Origin: Rhizobium ecuadorense | GTDB lineage: Bacteria; Pseudomonadota; Alphaproteobacteria; Rhizobiales; Rhizobiaceae | Length of the DNA stretch: 64,000 bases | Assembly: GCF_001187535.1 (NCBI RefSeq) | Contig: NZ_LFIO01000381.1 | Location: forward strand, 248,001 to 312,000 | Direction of reading: 5' to 3' | Shown here: one piece after another, positions 48,003 to 57,022 of the stretch | How positions within the stretch are numbered: position 1 is the first letter of the stretch | Layout: every line of letters starts with the position of its first letter | Position numbers and translations under genes: made by a program | The notes under the pieces: generated by a model | Databases searched by the model: none | What the model was told of the DNA's origin: nothing | What the model saw: only the letters and a program-made list of their open reading frames with translations

Positions 48003-48529
48003 CCCCTGGCGGCAAGCTCGGCGCTGAGGCGGGCGACGTCCTCGCGAAGCGCCGTCAGTTCGGTCAGCACGCGCATGTCGATCTTCTGGTGCAGGGAGAG
48101 CACCTCGAGTTCGGCCTTGAGATTGACTTCGTAATCCTTGGCGGCCTCGAAGCGGTCACGTTCGGCCTGGCGGTTCTGCGACATCATGATGATCGGCGCC
48201 TGGATGGCGGCGAGCATCGACAGGATCAGGTTGAGGAAAACAAAGGGGTAGGGGTCGAAAGCGCCTGTTGCCAGGATGATGGTGTTGATCAGCGTCCAGA
48301 CGACAAGGAAGGCCAGGAAGGCGAGGATGAACGACCAGGAACCGCCGACGCGGGCGATTCCATCGGCGACACGCTCGCCGAACGAGGCCTCGGCGGAGAG
48401 AGCGGCGTTGATATCGGTCGAGATGACCTTGCGCGCGTGCGCCTTCGCCAGCACGCGTTTTTCGATGTCGCCGAGTTCGTCGGCCGGCTTGTCGAAATGA
48501 TGGTGCATGAAGTTCGAAAGATTAGACAT
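47999..48529 (-). CDS. DUF1003 membrane protein
   Basis: A 176-residue protein with a DUF1003 core: GSWSFILAFLAFLVVWTLIN and a second helix FVFLNLILSMLAAIQAPIIMMSQNRQ (quoted in part as FVFLNLILSMLAAIQAP), followed by a charged coiled tail (KAELEVLSLHQKIDMRVLTELTALRED). Two membrane spans with the tail in the cytoplasm are likely. The family is common but its role is unknown. The ATG at 48529 has GGAAACAGG upstream. Confidence 0.87.
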   Translation of the reverse strand: MSNLSNFMHHHFDKPADELGDIEKRVLAKAHARKVISTDINAALSAEASFGERVADGIARVGGSWSFILAFLAFLVVWTLINTIILATGAFDPYPFVFLNLILSMLAAIQAPIIMMSQNRQAERDRFEAAKDYEVNLKAELEVLSLHQKIDMRVLTELTALREDVARLSAELAARG

Positions 48530-48719
48530 GGCCTGTTTCCGGTGCCCGTTATCGATGCAGTCGCGTTTCGGGCAGTATTCCGTTCCTCCGCCAAATTGCA
48601 ATGCGTGTCCATGCCGCGAGGCTGCGGCGTGTCCGTTCACAAAAATTTCGTCACCGCTAGGCGCGGCTTTTGCCGCGGGACATGTTGCGGTTGCGGAAGG
48701 TGCAGGCTAAATAAATGAC

Positions 48720-50402
48720 ATGACACAGGAAAACGCTCTTTCTGATATCTTCCGCATTGCCATCGGGCAGCTCAATCCGACAGTCGGCGATGTCGCCGGC
48801 AATCTCGCCAAGGCGCGTGAAGCGCGTGCCGATGCGGCTCGCGAAGGCGCACATCTGCTCGTCCTGACCGAGCTTTTCATTTCCGGCTATCCGCCTGAAG
48901 ATCTGGTGCTGAAGCCGGCCTTCATCCGCGCCTGCTGGAAAGCGGTGGAGAGCCTTGCGGCCGATACCGCCGATGGCGGGCCGGGCGTTCTCATCGGGTT
49001 TCCCCGTCAGGACGAGACGGGACGTTATAATTCCGTCGCCGTGCTCGACGGCGGCAAGGTGATCGCGGTGCGCGACAAGATCGACCTGCCGAACTACGGC
49101 GAGTTCGACGAGAAGCGCGTCTTCAACCAGGGCGCCATGCCGGGGCCGGTGAATTTCCGCGGCGTGCGCATCGGCATTCCGATCTGCGAAGATATCTGGG
49201 GCGATCTTGGCGTCTGCGAGACGCTGGCCGAAAGCGGAGCCGAGATTCTGCTGTCGCCGAACGGTTCGCCCTATTATCGCGGCAAGGTCGATATCCGCCA
49301 TCAGGTGGTGTTGAAGCAGGTGATCGAAACCGGCCTGCCGCTGGTCTATGCCGCCCAGCTCGGCGGCCAGGACGAACTGGTGTTCGACGGCGCGAGTTTC
49401 GCCTTCAATGCCGACAAGTCGCTGGCCTTCCAGATGAGCCAGTTCGAGACGGCGCTGGCGGTGACGACATGGAAACGCGGTGAGGCCGGCTGGCACTGCG
49501 CCGAAGGTCCGATGGCGCATATTCCTGAAGGCGAGGAGGCCGACTACCGCGCCTGCCTGCTCGGCTTCCGCGACTACGTCAACAAGAACGGCTTCAAGAC
49601 GGTGGTGCTCGGCCTTTCCGGCGGCATCGACTCGGCGATCTGCACGGCAATCGCCGTCGATGCGCTGGGCGAGGAGCGAGTGCGCACCGTCATGCTGCCC
49701 TACCGGTACACATCGGAAGACTCGCTGAAAGATGCGGCCGATTGCGCAAAGGCGCTCGGCTGCCGTTACGACATCGTGCCGATCGAGCAACCGGTGACGG
49801 GCTTCAGCAATGCGCTGTCCGATCTCTTCGCGGGCACGGACAGCGGCATCACCGAGGAAAACCTGCAGAGCCGGGCGCGCGGCGTCATTCTGATGGCGAT
49901 CTCCAACAAGTTCGGCTCGATGGTGGTGACGACGGGTAATAAGTCGGAAATGTCGGTGGGTTACGCCACGCTTTACGGCGACATGAATGGCGGCTTCAAT
50001 CCGATCAAGGACCTCTACAAGATGCAGGTCTATGCGCTGGCCCGCTGGCGCAACGAGAATGTGCCGCCGAGTGCGCTGGGGCCGTCCGGCGAGGTGATCC
50101 CGAACAATATCATCGACAAGGCGCCATCGGCCGAACTGCGCCCCGACCAGAAGGATCAGGATTCGCTGCCGCCCTATCCGGTGCTCGACGATATTCTCGA
50201 ATGCCTGGTGGAAAAGGAGATGGCGGTCGAAGAGATCGTCGCGCGCGGCCATGACGTGGCGACCGTCCATCGTATCGAGCACCTGCTCTATCTCGCCGAA
50301 TATAAGCGGCGGCAATCGGCGCCGGGCGTGAAGATCACCAAGAAGAATTTCGGGCGCGACCGGCGCTATCCCATCACCAACCGTTTCCGGGATCGGGACT
50401 GA
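48720..50402 (+). CDS. nadE: NAD+ synthase, glutamine-hydrolysing
   Basis: The 560-residue enzyme joins an N-terminal nitrilase-type glutaminase (Glu in LTELFISGYPPEDL, Lys in RDKIDLPNYGEFDEKR, Cys in GIPICEDIWGD) with a C-terminal NAD synthase domain (PP-loop GLSGGIDSA, TGNKSEMSVGYATLYGDM). It turns deamido-NAD into NAD with ammonia passed from glutamine. The gene ends at the edge of an 18-bp minisatellite. Long antisense frames over it are shadows. Confidence 0.96.
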   Translation: MTQENALSDIFRIAIGQLNPTVGDVAGNLAKAREARADAAREGAHLLVLTELFISGYPPEDLVLKPAFIRACWKAVESLAADTADGGPGVLIGFPRQDETGRYNSVAVLDGGKVIAVRDKIDLPNYGEFDEKRVFNQGAMPGPVNFRGVRIGIPICEDIWGDLGVCETLAESGAEILLSPNGSPYYRGKVDIRHQVVLKQVIETGLPLVYAAQLGGQDELVFDGASFAFNADKSLAFQMSQFETALAVTTWKRGEAGWHCAEGPMAHIPEGEEADYRACLLGFRDYVNKNGFKTVVLGLSGGIDSAICTAIAVDALGEERVRTVMLPYRYTSEDSLKDAADCAKALGCRYDIVPIEQPVTGFSNALSDLFAGTDSGITEENLQSRARGVILMAISNKFGSMVVTTGNKSEMSVGYATLYGDMNGGFNPIKDLYKMQVYALARWRNENVPPSALGPSGEVIPNNIIDKAPSAELRPDQKDQDSLPPYPVLDDILECLVEKEMAVEEIVARGHDVATVHRIEHLLYLAEYKRRQSAPGVKITKKNFGRDRRYPITNRFRDRD

Positions 50403-50405
50403 AAC

Positions 50406-50477
50406 GATCGGGATCGCTGACGCGATCGGGATCACTGGCGCGATCGGGATCACAGAAGCGATCGGGATCATTGGCGC
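50406..50477. repeat. 18-bp minisatellite, four copies, between nadE and the TolB-like gene
   Basis: Units start at 50406, 50424, 50442 and 50460, each 18 bases beginning GATCGGGATC, with the last eight bases varying (for example GCTGACGC, ACTGGCGC). A fifth, decayed unit follows (50478-50495) and ends in the GGGAGG ribosome site of the next gene. The end of nadE (GGGATCGGGAC) looks like the seed of the array. Confidence 0.85.
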
Positions 50478-50499
50478 GATCGGAATATCGGGAGGAAAC

Positions 50500-51327
50500 A
50501 TGCGCAGCTCGGTCGAGATCTACAATGTCAGGACGGGCAGAGCCCGCGAGGTCTGGCAGACGGACATGCTCGTGGAGGCGCCGAACTTCGCGCCTGACGG
50601 TTCCTACCTGCTTTTGAACGGCGACGGGCTGCTCTACCGGCTGCCGCTCAATGGCGGCGAAGTCAGCAAGGTCGATACCGGCTTTGCCGTCAACTGCAAC
50701 AATGATCACGGTATTTCGCCCGACGGCACCAAGATCGTCATCTCCGACAAGACCGAATTCGGCAAGTCGACGATCTATGTCCTGCCGATCGAGGGCGGCA
50801 CGCCGCGGCTCGTTACGGAAAATCAGCCCTCCTATTGGCACGGCTGGTCGCCGGATGGCCGCCAGCTTGCCTATTGCGGCATCCGCGATGACCTCTTCGA
50901 CATCTATACGATCTCCGTCGACGGCGGCGCCGAGACGCGGCTGACGCATGGCGAGGGCCGCAATGACGGGCCGGATTATTCTGCCGACGGGCAATGGATC
51001 TACTTCAACTCCAGCCGCACCGGGCTGATGCAGATCTGGCGCATCCATCCCGATGGCACCGGCCTCGAACAGGTGACCTCGGACAATCAGGGCAACTGGT
51101 TCGCCCATCCATCGCCCCAGAACGACAAGGTGCTGATCCTGTCCTACGACCCCAGCGTTTTCGACCACCCGCGCGATCTCGACGTGCGGCTGCGGCTGAT
51201 GGATATGGATGGCGGCAACCTGAAGACGCTGTTCGAGCTGTTCGGCGGGCAGGGCACGATCAATGTGCCCTGCTGGTCACCAGATGGCGACGAGTTTGCC
51301 TATGTGCGCTATTTTCCAGTCGCTTAG
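50500..51327 (+). CDS. TolB-like PD40 beta-propeller protein
   Basis: The 275-residue protein is made of WD40-like PD40 repeats: FAPDGSYLLLNGDG, GISPDGTKIVISD, GWSPDGRQLAYCG, YSADGQWIYFNSSRTG and CWSPDGDEFAYVRYF. It resembles TolB without its first domain and has no signal peptide, so it probably stays in the cytosol. The role is unknown; a scaffold or glycan-binding function is possible. The GGGAGGAAAC ribosome site is formed by the end of the repeat array. It ends overlapping the convergent aroG by 4 bases. Confidence 0.85.
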   Translation: MRSSVEIYNVRTGRAREVWQTDMLVEAPNFAPDGSYLLLNGDGLLYRLPLNGGEVSKVDTGFAVNCNNDHGISPDGTKIVISDKTEFGKSTIYVLPIEGGTPRLVTENQPSYWHGWSPDGRQLAYCGIRDDLFDIYTISVDGGAETRLTHGEGRNDGPDYSADGQWIYFNSSRTGLMQIWRIHPDGTGLEQVTSDNQGNWFAHPSPQNDKVLILSYDPSVFDHPRDLDVRLRLMDMDGGNLKTLFELFGGQGTINVPCWSPDGDEFAYVRYFPVA

Positions 51328-52388
51328 ACAGCCGCTGCCTTGCGCCGTTCGCGGGCGGATTGCGCCAGGTCTTCCAGCGTTGTCACCGACATATCCCAGT
51401 CGATGCAGCCGTCGGTGATGGACTGGCCGTAGACCAGCTGTTTGCCGGGGACGAGATCCTGGCGGCCGGCGACGAGGTTGCTCTCGATCATCATGCCCTT
51501 GATGTGGCGATTGCCGGAGGCGATCTGCGCGGCCACGGATTTGACGACGCGCGGCTGGTTCATCGGATCCTTGCTGCTGTTGGCATGGCTGGCGTCGATC
51601 AGAATGCGCGGGGTCACGCCAAGCTTGACGGCTTCGCCGACCACAGCTTCCACGTCGGCCGCTTCATAGTTCGGCTGTTTGCCGCCGCGCAGGATTATGT
51701 GGCAGTCCTCATTGCCCCTTGTCGAGGCGATGCCAGCCTGTCCGTCCTTGGTGACGGCTGGGAAGTGATGCGGCTGCGAGGCGGCCAGGATCGCATCGAG
51801 CGCCACGCGGGCGCCGCCGTCGGTGCCGTTCTTGAAACCGATCGGGCAGGAAAGGCCGGAGGCAAGCTGGCGATGGATCTGGCTTTCGGTCGTGCGTGCG
51901 CCGATCGCGCCCCAGCTGACGAGGTCGGCAATGTATTGCGGCGTGATCGTGTCGAGGAATTCGACGCCGGCCGGAAGCCCCGTGGCATTGATATCGAGCA
52001 GCAGGCGCCGGGCGATCCTCAAGCCTTCCTCGATGCGGTAGCTGCCGTCGAGATGCGGATCGTTGATCAGGCCTTTCCAGCCGACCGTTGTGCGGGGCTT
52101 TTCGAAATAGACGCGCATGACGATTTCGAGATCGCTGGAGAAGCGCTGCCGCTGTTGCGCCAGCCGCTCGGCATATTCGCGTGCCGCAGCAGGATCATGG
52201 ATGGAGCAGGGGCCGATGACGACGATCAGGCGGTCGTCTTCTCCCTCGAGAATCTTATGGATTGCATGGCGGTTGCTGGTCACCGTCTCGCTGACGGCAA
52301 CGGTTCGGGGGATTTCCGCGATGATATCGGCGGGTTTGGTCAGCGGGGTGATCTCGAGGATACGGAGATCGTCAATGGTATCGGACAC
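51324..52388 (-). CDS. aroG: 3-deoxy-7-phosphoheptulonate synthase, class I (AroG type)
   Basis: The 354-residue enzyme is of the E. coli AroF/G/H type: VVIGPCSIHDPAAAREYAERL, RTTVGWKGLINDP, IGARTTESQIHRQLASGLS and ILIDASHANSSKDP. It makes DAHP from phosphoenolpyruvate and erythrose 4-phosphate. The start is a GTG at 52388 with CAGGAGCCATACC before it. Expression is probably set by attenuation: a leader peptide with Phe-Tyr-Trp-Tyr and a terminator lie immediately upstream. Confidence 0.95.
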   Translation of the reverse strand: MSDTIDDLRILEITPLTKPADIIAEIPRTVAVSETVTSNRHAIHKILEGEDDRLIVVIGPCSIHDPAAAREYAERLAQQRQRFSSDLEIVMRVYFEKPRTTVGWKGLINDPHLDGSYRIEEGLRIARRLLLDINATGLPAGVEFLDTITPQYIADLVSWGAIGARTTESQIHRQLASGLSCPIGFKNGTDGGARVALDAILAASQPHHFPAVTKDGQAGIASTRGNEDCHIILRGGKQPNYEAADVEAVVGEAVKLGVTPRILIDASHANSSKDPMNQPRVVKSVAAQIASGNRHIKGMMIESNLVAGRQDLVPGKQLVYGQSITDGCIDWDMSVTTLEDLAQSARERRKAAAV

Positions 52389-52422
52389 GGTATGGCTCCT
52401 GTTTGGTCATACCGTGCGGAAC

Positions 52423-52451
52423 AAAAAAAGCCGCCAGGTAGACTAGCGGCT
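52423..52451 (-). terminator. Attenuator terminator in the aroG leader
   Basis: AGCCGC (52446-52451 side on the minus strand) pairs with GCGGCT (52429-52434 side), with an 11-base loop, and is followed on the minus strand by seven U (52423-52429). It lies 29 bases after the leader-peptide stop and 35 bases before the aroG start, the place of a transcription attenuator. Confidence 0.75.
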
Positions 52452-52479
52452 GTTCGGGTTGTCGTCGCGTCGACTTCAG

Positions 52480-52554
52480 TTACGCATAGACCCGCATCCG
52501 CTGAGAGCAGCGGTACCAATAAAATCGCGAGGCGTAGATCGAAGTGGTCGACAT
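52480..52554 (-). CDS. Leader peptide of aroG, aromatic-residue attenuation
   Basis: A 24-codon frame reads MSTTSIYASRFYWYRCSQ and then RMRVYA before a TAA. It has Phe-Tyr-Trp-Tyr in a row at residues 11-14 plus two more Tyr, so translation would stall when aromatic amino acids are short, which should prevent the terminator at 52423-52451 from forming and let aroG be read. The ribosome site is weak. Too short for usual gene finders. Confidence 0.75.
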   Translation of the reverse strand: MSTTSIYASRFYWYRCSQRMRVYA

Positions 52555-52651
52555 CAGGCGTATGTAGCGTTGCAGCAGCCCGTTGTCACGCAGAATTTGC
52601 GGCTTGAAAGTCCGGCTCCTGCGGGATCACCAATCGCTATCGAAAGGAGAC

Positions 52652-52694
52652 AAAAAGCATATCGCCCAAAAGCGCGTGGCTTCTGGGCGATATG
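52652..52694 (-). terminator. Rho-independent terminator after the sensor-like periplasmic gene
   Basis: CATATCGCCCA (52658-52668) and TGGGCGATATG (52684-52694) pair perfectly over 11 bases; on the minus strand the stem is followed by five U (52652-52656). Confidence 0.8.
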
Positions 52695-52708
52695 AACGCA
52701 GAACCTGA

Positions 52709-53290
52709 TCAGAGGGCGTCGACGTTCACGCCGACGGTGATGGCGCCGATCGGTGTTCCCTTATCGTCCGATATGGTGACGCTTGCCTGCGACTGCAGCG
52801 TCTGGGTCGATTCGTCCTTTTCGATCTCATCGACGAAGACGGCGTCCTTGCCGGCGCCGAAGGATTTCTGGAACTTGCCTTCATCGCCCTGCCAGTAGTC
52901 GGAGGTGGGATCGCTTTGGCCGACATTCAGCCCCTTTGCATCCATGACGAAAATCTCGGCAATCTTGCCGCCGGAAGCCTCTTTCTTTTCCTGAAGGAAT
53001 TTCGACAACGCATTGCCAAGCACGCCGTCGATCATCGAATGGTCGGAACCATCGACCTCGGCGCGCCACTTCTTGTCGAGAGCGTCTATATCGGCCTGGC
53101 CCAGATTGGCGTTTGCGGCATTCTGCGCCTTGATGGCCTCGATGATGACCGGGTCGTTAAGCCATGGCTTTATATCGCTTGTGACGTAGTCGGAGATCGG
53201 GGCGAGTTTCGCATCCTGCGCCACGGATACGCCCGTCGGCACGGCAATTGCGGTGCAGGCCAAAAGAAATGCGGACACAACTTTCTTCAT
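52709..53290 (-). CDS. Periplasmic single-Cache-like sensor protein
   Basis: A 193-residue exported protein with a signal peptide (MKKVVSAFLLACTAIAVPTG, cut near VAQ-D). The body resembles the periplasmic Cache/PAS-like domain of chemoreceptors: IAEIFVMDAKGLNVGQSDPTSDYWQGDEGKFQKSF (quoted in part as FVMDAKGLNVGQSDPTSDYW) and SVTISDDKGTPIGAITVGV. It has no membrane or signalling part. It lies 59 bases downstream of the chemoreceptor gene on the same strand, so it may bind a ligand and present it to that receptor. Confidence 0.75.
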   Translation of the reverse strand: MKKVVSAFLLACTAIAVPTGVSVAQDAKLAPISDYVTSDIKPWLNDPVIIEAIKAQNAANANLGQADIDALDKKWRAEVDGSDHSMIDGVLGNALSKFLQEKKEASGGKIAEIFVMDAKGLNVGQSDPTSDYWQGDEGKFQKSFGAGKDAVFVDEIEKDESTQTLQSQASVTISDDKGTPIGAITVGVNVDAL

Positions 53291-53349
53291 AACTGTTCCC
53301 TTCCTGATTATGGGTGCTGAGGAATAAAGCTTATCGAACGAAGACGAGG

Positions 53350-55224
53350 TCAGAACTCCTCCCAGGCACCGGGAGCAGCGGCAACGGCGGCATTTCCTGC
53401 ATGCCGCTGCACCAAGGCTCTGGGTTCGGGGTGAGATTGACGAACGGGCTGAGCGGGTTTGGGCTGGCTGGCGGCAGAGGCGCCGACAGTGAACCGGCCG
53501 GCCGAGTCCTGCAGAAGGCGTCCCTGCGTGCGCAGCTCCTGGCAGGCGGCGTTGGTCTCCTCGACCATTGCTGCATTCTGCTGCGTGGCCTGGTCCATCT
53601 GATTGATGGCGCCGTTGATTTCCTGCAGGCCCGTCGCCTGTTCGCGATAGGACTGGACAATCGAAGCGATGCTGTCGCTGATGCGGTTGATCTGCTCCTC
53701 GATCTTCAAGAGGGCATCGCCGGTTTCGTTCACCAGCCCGACGCCGGCCGCCACTTCCTGGCCGGAGACATTGATCAGGTTCTTGATTTCCTTGGCCGCA
53801 TTAGCGGAGCGCTGGGCGAGTTCGCGCACTTCCTGCGCGACGACCGCAAAACCCTTGCCGGCTTCGCCGGCGCGCGCCGCCTCGACGCCGGCGTTCAACG
53901 CCAGCAGGTTCGTCTGGAACGCGATTTCATCGATGACGCCGATAATGCGGCCGATCTGGCTCGATGAGGTCTGGATCCGGTCCATCGCCCCGATCGCATC
54001 GCGTACCACGGTCGCCGAGACATGGGCGCTGCGCTTCGTTTCCTCGACCAGCTTGCCGGCATTTTCGGCCCGCTGCGACGATGTTCTGACTGTCGTGGTC
54101 ACCTCATCGAGTGCCGCGGCGGTCTGTTCCAGAGCGGCTGCCTGTTGCTCTGTCCGCCTGGCGAGCTGATCGGCGGAGGAGGCAAGCTCGCTCGAGCCAC
54201 CTTCAACCGCGACGGAGGCGATCTTGATCTCGGTCAGCGCGGCTGCGACCGCCTGGACCATGTTGTTGAAATCCTGCCGCAATTTATCGAATTCAGGACC
54301 GAGATCGGCGAGTTGTATCGAAAAGTCGCCGGCGGCGAGCTTTTCCAGTTCATTTGCGAGCGCTGTCATGACCAGCCGCTGAGCGTTGCTGGCCTCTTCC
54401 GTCAACAATGCGTTGCGTGCCCGTTCGGCATCGAACGAGGCGCTCTGCTCGGCAGCGGCCTGCTCTCTTTCGATCTTGGCAATCGCCTCGTTACGGAAAA
54501 CTTCCAGGGCACGCGCCAGGAAACCGATCTCATCGCCATTTTCCCTGTAGCTGACGGGAGAGGCCAGATCGCCTTTCTGCAAGGCGCTGATCCGCGCGCT
54601 GAGAATTCTGAGCGGGCGGCCGACGAGGCTGCGCATGGCGAGAAGGAAAGCGACAACGGCCATGGCGGTGATCGCGAACTGCGTCAGCAGCGAGATCAGC
54701 ACTTTCTGCTTGACCTCAGCAGCGATTTTTTCGACCGACCAGTTGGTGACGACGTAGCCGGTGGCCTTGCCTGATTTATCCAGCGGAAGCGGCGCGATGA
54801 TCGTCACAACACCGGCAGATATTCCGCTGTCATCGATCGTCGTTTTCTCAGGTTTGGCGCTGAGGCGCTTCGCCAGATCGGCCGGTGCGGGCAAACCGTC
54901 AACGCCGTCGCGCGTCCATGTATCGACGGCCGCAAGTTCGGCGTTGAAGGCGGCAAACTGAACAAGGTCAAGCGAGGGATCGTCGCGATACAGCGAATAG
55001 GCCTCGCGAACAGCATTCGCCTTGCCCCATTTGACGCCGCCGGCGGCCAGAGAGGCGAACTGCTCCACATCCTTGGACCAGTTCGCCTTGGCGCCATCGA
55101 TCAACGCCTTGGTTTCGTACATCCACGTATAGGTGGCAAAGGCGGAGATGCCGCAAAGGTTGACGGCCACGATAATCGCCGCCAGCTTGGCTGTCAGAGG
55201 CATCGTTTTTAAAAATTGGAACAT
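53350..55224 (-). CDS. Methyl-accepting chemotaxis protein
   Basis: The 624-residue receptor has two membrane helices (about residues 10-32 and 190-212) around a periplasmic ligand domain, HAMP segments, and a long cytoplasmic coiled coil whose tip reads EIAFQTNLLALNAGVEAARAGEAGKGFAVVAQEVR (quoted in part as NLLALNAGVEAARAGEAG). The last residues AWEEF match the xWxxF tether for CheR/CheB, so adaptation by methylation is expected. The ligand is unknown. It is probably co-transcribed with the sensor-like periplasmic gene. Confidence 0.94.
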   Translation of the reverse strand: MFQFLKTMPLTAKLAAIIVAVNLCGISAFATYTWMYETKALIDGAKANWSKDVEQFASLAAGGVKWGKANAVREAYSLYRDDPSLDLVQFAAFNAELAAVDTWTRDGVDGLPAPADLAKRLSAKPEKTTIDDSGISAGVVTIIAPLPLDKSGKATGYVVTNWSVEKIAAEVKQKVLISLLTQFAITAMAVVAFLLAMRSLVGRPLRILSARISALQKGDLASPVSYRENGDEIGFLARALEVFRNEAIAKIEREQAAAEQSASFDAERARNALLTEEASNAQRLVMTALANELEKLAAGDFSIQLADLGPEFDKLRQDFNNMVQAVAAALTEIKIASVAVEGGSSELASSADQLARRTEQQAAALEQTAAALDEVTTTVRTSSQRAENAGKLVEETKRSAHVSATVVRDAIGAMDRIQTSSSQIGRIIGVIDEIAFQTNLLALNAGVEAARAGEAGKGFAVVAQEVRELAQRSANAAKEIKNLINVSGQEVAAGVGLVNETGDALLKIEEQINRISDSIASIVQSYREQATGLQEINGAINQMDQATQQNAAMVEETNAACQELRTQGRLLQDSAGRFTVGASAASQPKPAQPVRQSHPEPRALVQRHAGNAAVAAAPGAWEEF

Positions 55225-55424
55225 GCCGCGGGGGCCTCGAAACGCGGGCTCAGTCGGCTATGGTCCCGACCAGCCTATCAATACAGGCATCCACGCCGGC
55301 GGTCGCAGCATGAGCACTCATACCCATGTCCCCCTTGCGACCCAAAACGAGCAGACGCAGTGTGTCTTCGATGTGTGAATAAATCATAAAGTAGAATGGG
55401 ATACCGAAGCGGCGGCCTGCGGGA

Positions 55425-56930
55425 TCAAGGGCTGTTTTCCGCCATGGCCTCTTCCGGCTCGGCCTGGCGGTGCTTACGGCGACGTGTCGTCAGTTCCGCG
55501 CCGGCGTCGCGCGGCAGGCGCAGGAAGGTGATGCAGGCGAGCGCCGAGATTGCCGAGACGCTGAAGAAGGCGATGTGGAAATCCGAAACCAGCAGCCTGC
55601 CGCCATGAAGACTGCTCGAAATTTCGAGGATGCCGCCGGCGATCGCCACACCCATCGCCATGGAGATACGCTGGGCGACGGCATTGATTGCGGTCGCCTG
55701 GCTGCTGTCGGCATCGTCGACATCGCCGAAGGCCATGGCATTGACGCCCGAGAAGGCCATGGAGCGGAAGAGGCCGCCGATCAGCAGGCAGGCCATGATC
55801 AGCGGCAGCGGCGTCTCAGTGGTGAAGAACCCGTTGATGCCGAGGAAGATCGCCGCCAGCAAGGTGGTGATCGATATGACGGTGCGGAAACCGAAGGCAT
55901 TGAAGGTACGCGAAGCGGCAAATTTCGACCCCATCGAGCCGAGCGCGCTGACGAAGGTGACCGAACCCGATTGCAGCGGCGTCAGGCCGAAGCCGAGCTG
56001 CAGCATCAGCGGCATCAGAAAGGGCAGGGCGCCGAGCCCCATGCGGAAATTGGAGGCGCCGAGGATCGCCGCCCGGAACATCGGGTAGTGGAACATTTTC
56101 GGATCGAGAAGCGGATAGGGCGCGCGGCGGGCATGCAGGAGATAGAGGAGGCCGGCAAGGATGCCAATCGCCACCGTGACGTAACCGTAGATGACGGGCA
56201 CGGCGGGAAGGCTGATGACCGAGAGGCCGAAGACGAAGCCGGAAAAGCCGATGCCGCAAAGGAAGAAGCCCGGAAAATCCATCGGCCGTGGGCTGCGCGG
56301 TTCGACCGCCGGCAGGAAACGCGTGACGAGGATGATGCCGAGCACCCCGATCGGGATGTTGATCCAGAAGATCCAGTGCCAGCTGAGATAGGTGGTGAGG
56401 AAGCCGCCGATCGGCGGCCCCATGATCGGGCCGATCAGCGCCGGAATGGTGAGCCAGGCCATGGCATCGACGAGTTCGTGGCGCGGCGTTCCCCGGACCA
56501 GCAGCAGGCGGCTGACCGGCGTCATCATCGAGCCGCCGGCCCCCTGGATCAGCCGCGAGACGACGAAGGCCGCGATCGAATTGGAAAAGGCGCAGGCGAC
56601 CGAACCGATCATGAAGACAAAGATCGCCATGCGGAAGATGTTGCGCGCACCGAAACGATCCGACATCCAGCCGCTGATCGGAATGAAGATCGCCAGCGCC
56701 ACGAGATAGCTGGTGACGGCAAGCTTCAGCGCGATCGGCGATGTGCCGATATCGGCTGCTATCGCCGGCAGGCTGGTGGCAATCACGGTCGAATCCATCT
56801 GTTCCATGAACAGGGCGACCGCAAGGATCATGGGCGTGAGGCGGGGCACGGGCAACCGGGGTGCAAAGAGACAAATCGCGGCGCCATGGGCGTCGGTCGG
56901 GATCAATTTATTTCTAGGGCAGCGACGCAC
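55425..56930 (-). CDS. MFS transporter, DHA2-type drug efflux
   Basis: A 501-residue transporter with about 14 membrane helices and the motifs of the DHA2 branch: MEQMDSTVIATSLPAIAADI in helix 1, SDRFGARNIFRMAI (motif A) and RLIQGAGGSMMTPVSRLLL. It probably exports drugs or metabolites by proton antiport. The start is uncertain: a GTG at 56930 is the longest, a TTG at 56906 and the first ATG at about 56832 are alternatives. No ribosome site decides. The gene is divergent from the B12 riboswitch-bluB unit. Confidence 0.9.
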   Translation of the reverse strand: MRRCPRNKLIPTDAHGAAICLFAPRLPVPRLTPMILAVALFMEQMDSTVIATSLPAIAADIGTSPIALKLAVTSYLVALAIFIPISGWMSDRFGARNIFRMAIFVFMIGSVACAFSNSIAAFVVSRLIQGAGGSMMTPVSRLLLVRGTPRHELVDAMAWLTIPALIGPIMGPPIGGFLTTYLSWHWIFWINIPIGVLGIILVTRFLPAVEPRSPRPMDFPGFFLCGIGFSGFVFGLSVISLPAVPVIYGYVTVAIGILAGLLYLLHARRAPYPLLDPKMFHYPMFRAAILGASNFRMGLGALPFLMPLMLQLGFGLTPLQSGSVTFVSALGSMGSKFAASRTFNAFGFRTVISITTLLAAIFLGINGFFTTETPLPLIMACLLIGGLFRSMAFSGVNAMAFGDVDDADSSQATAINAVAQRISMAMGVAIAGGILEISSSLHGGRLLVSDFHIAFFSVSAISALACITFLRLPRDAGAELTTRRRKHRQAEPEEAMAENSP

Positions 56931-57022
56931 GCCTGTCCATGAAGTCGATGTCGCAGGCAGTTCGAATGCGATGTGAGGGCCGGCTTGCAGTGGCGCTGCT
57001 TTCCTGAAATAAATGCGCCGTC

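Noticed and set aside
48657-50501. A 614-codon open frame antisense to nadE, with IPIA-type hexapeptide repeats at its start
   Set aside because: It covers nadE completely on the other strand, its composition is Arg/His-rich as in GC-rich shadows, and the repeats are just the 18-bp minisatellite read backwards.
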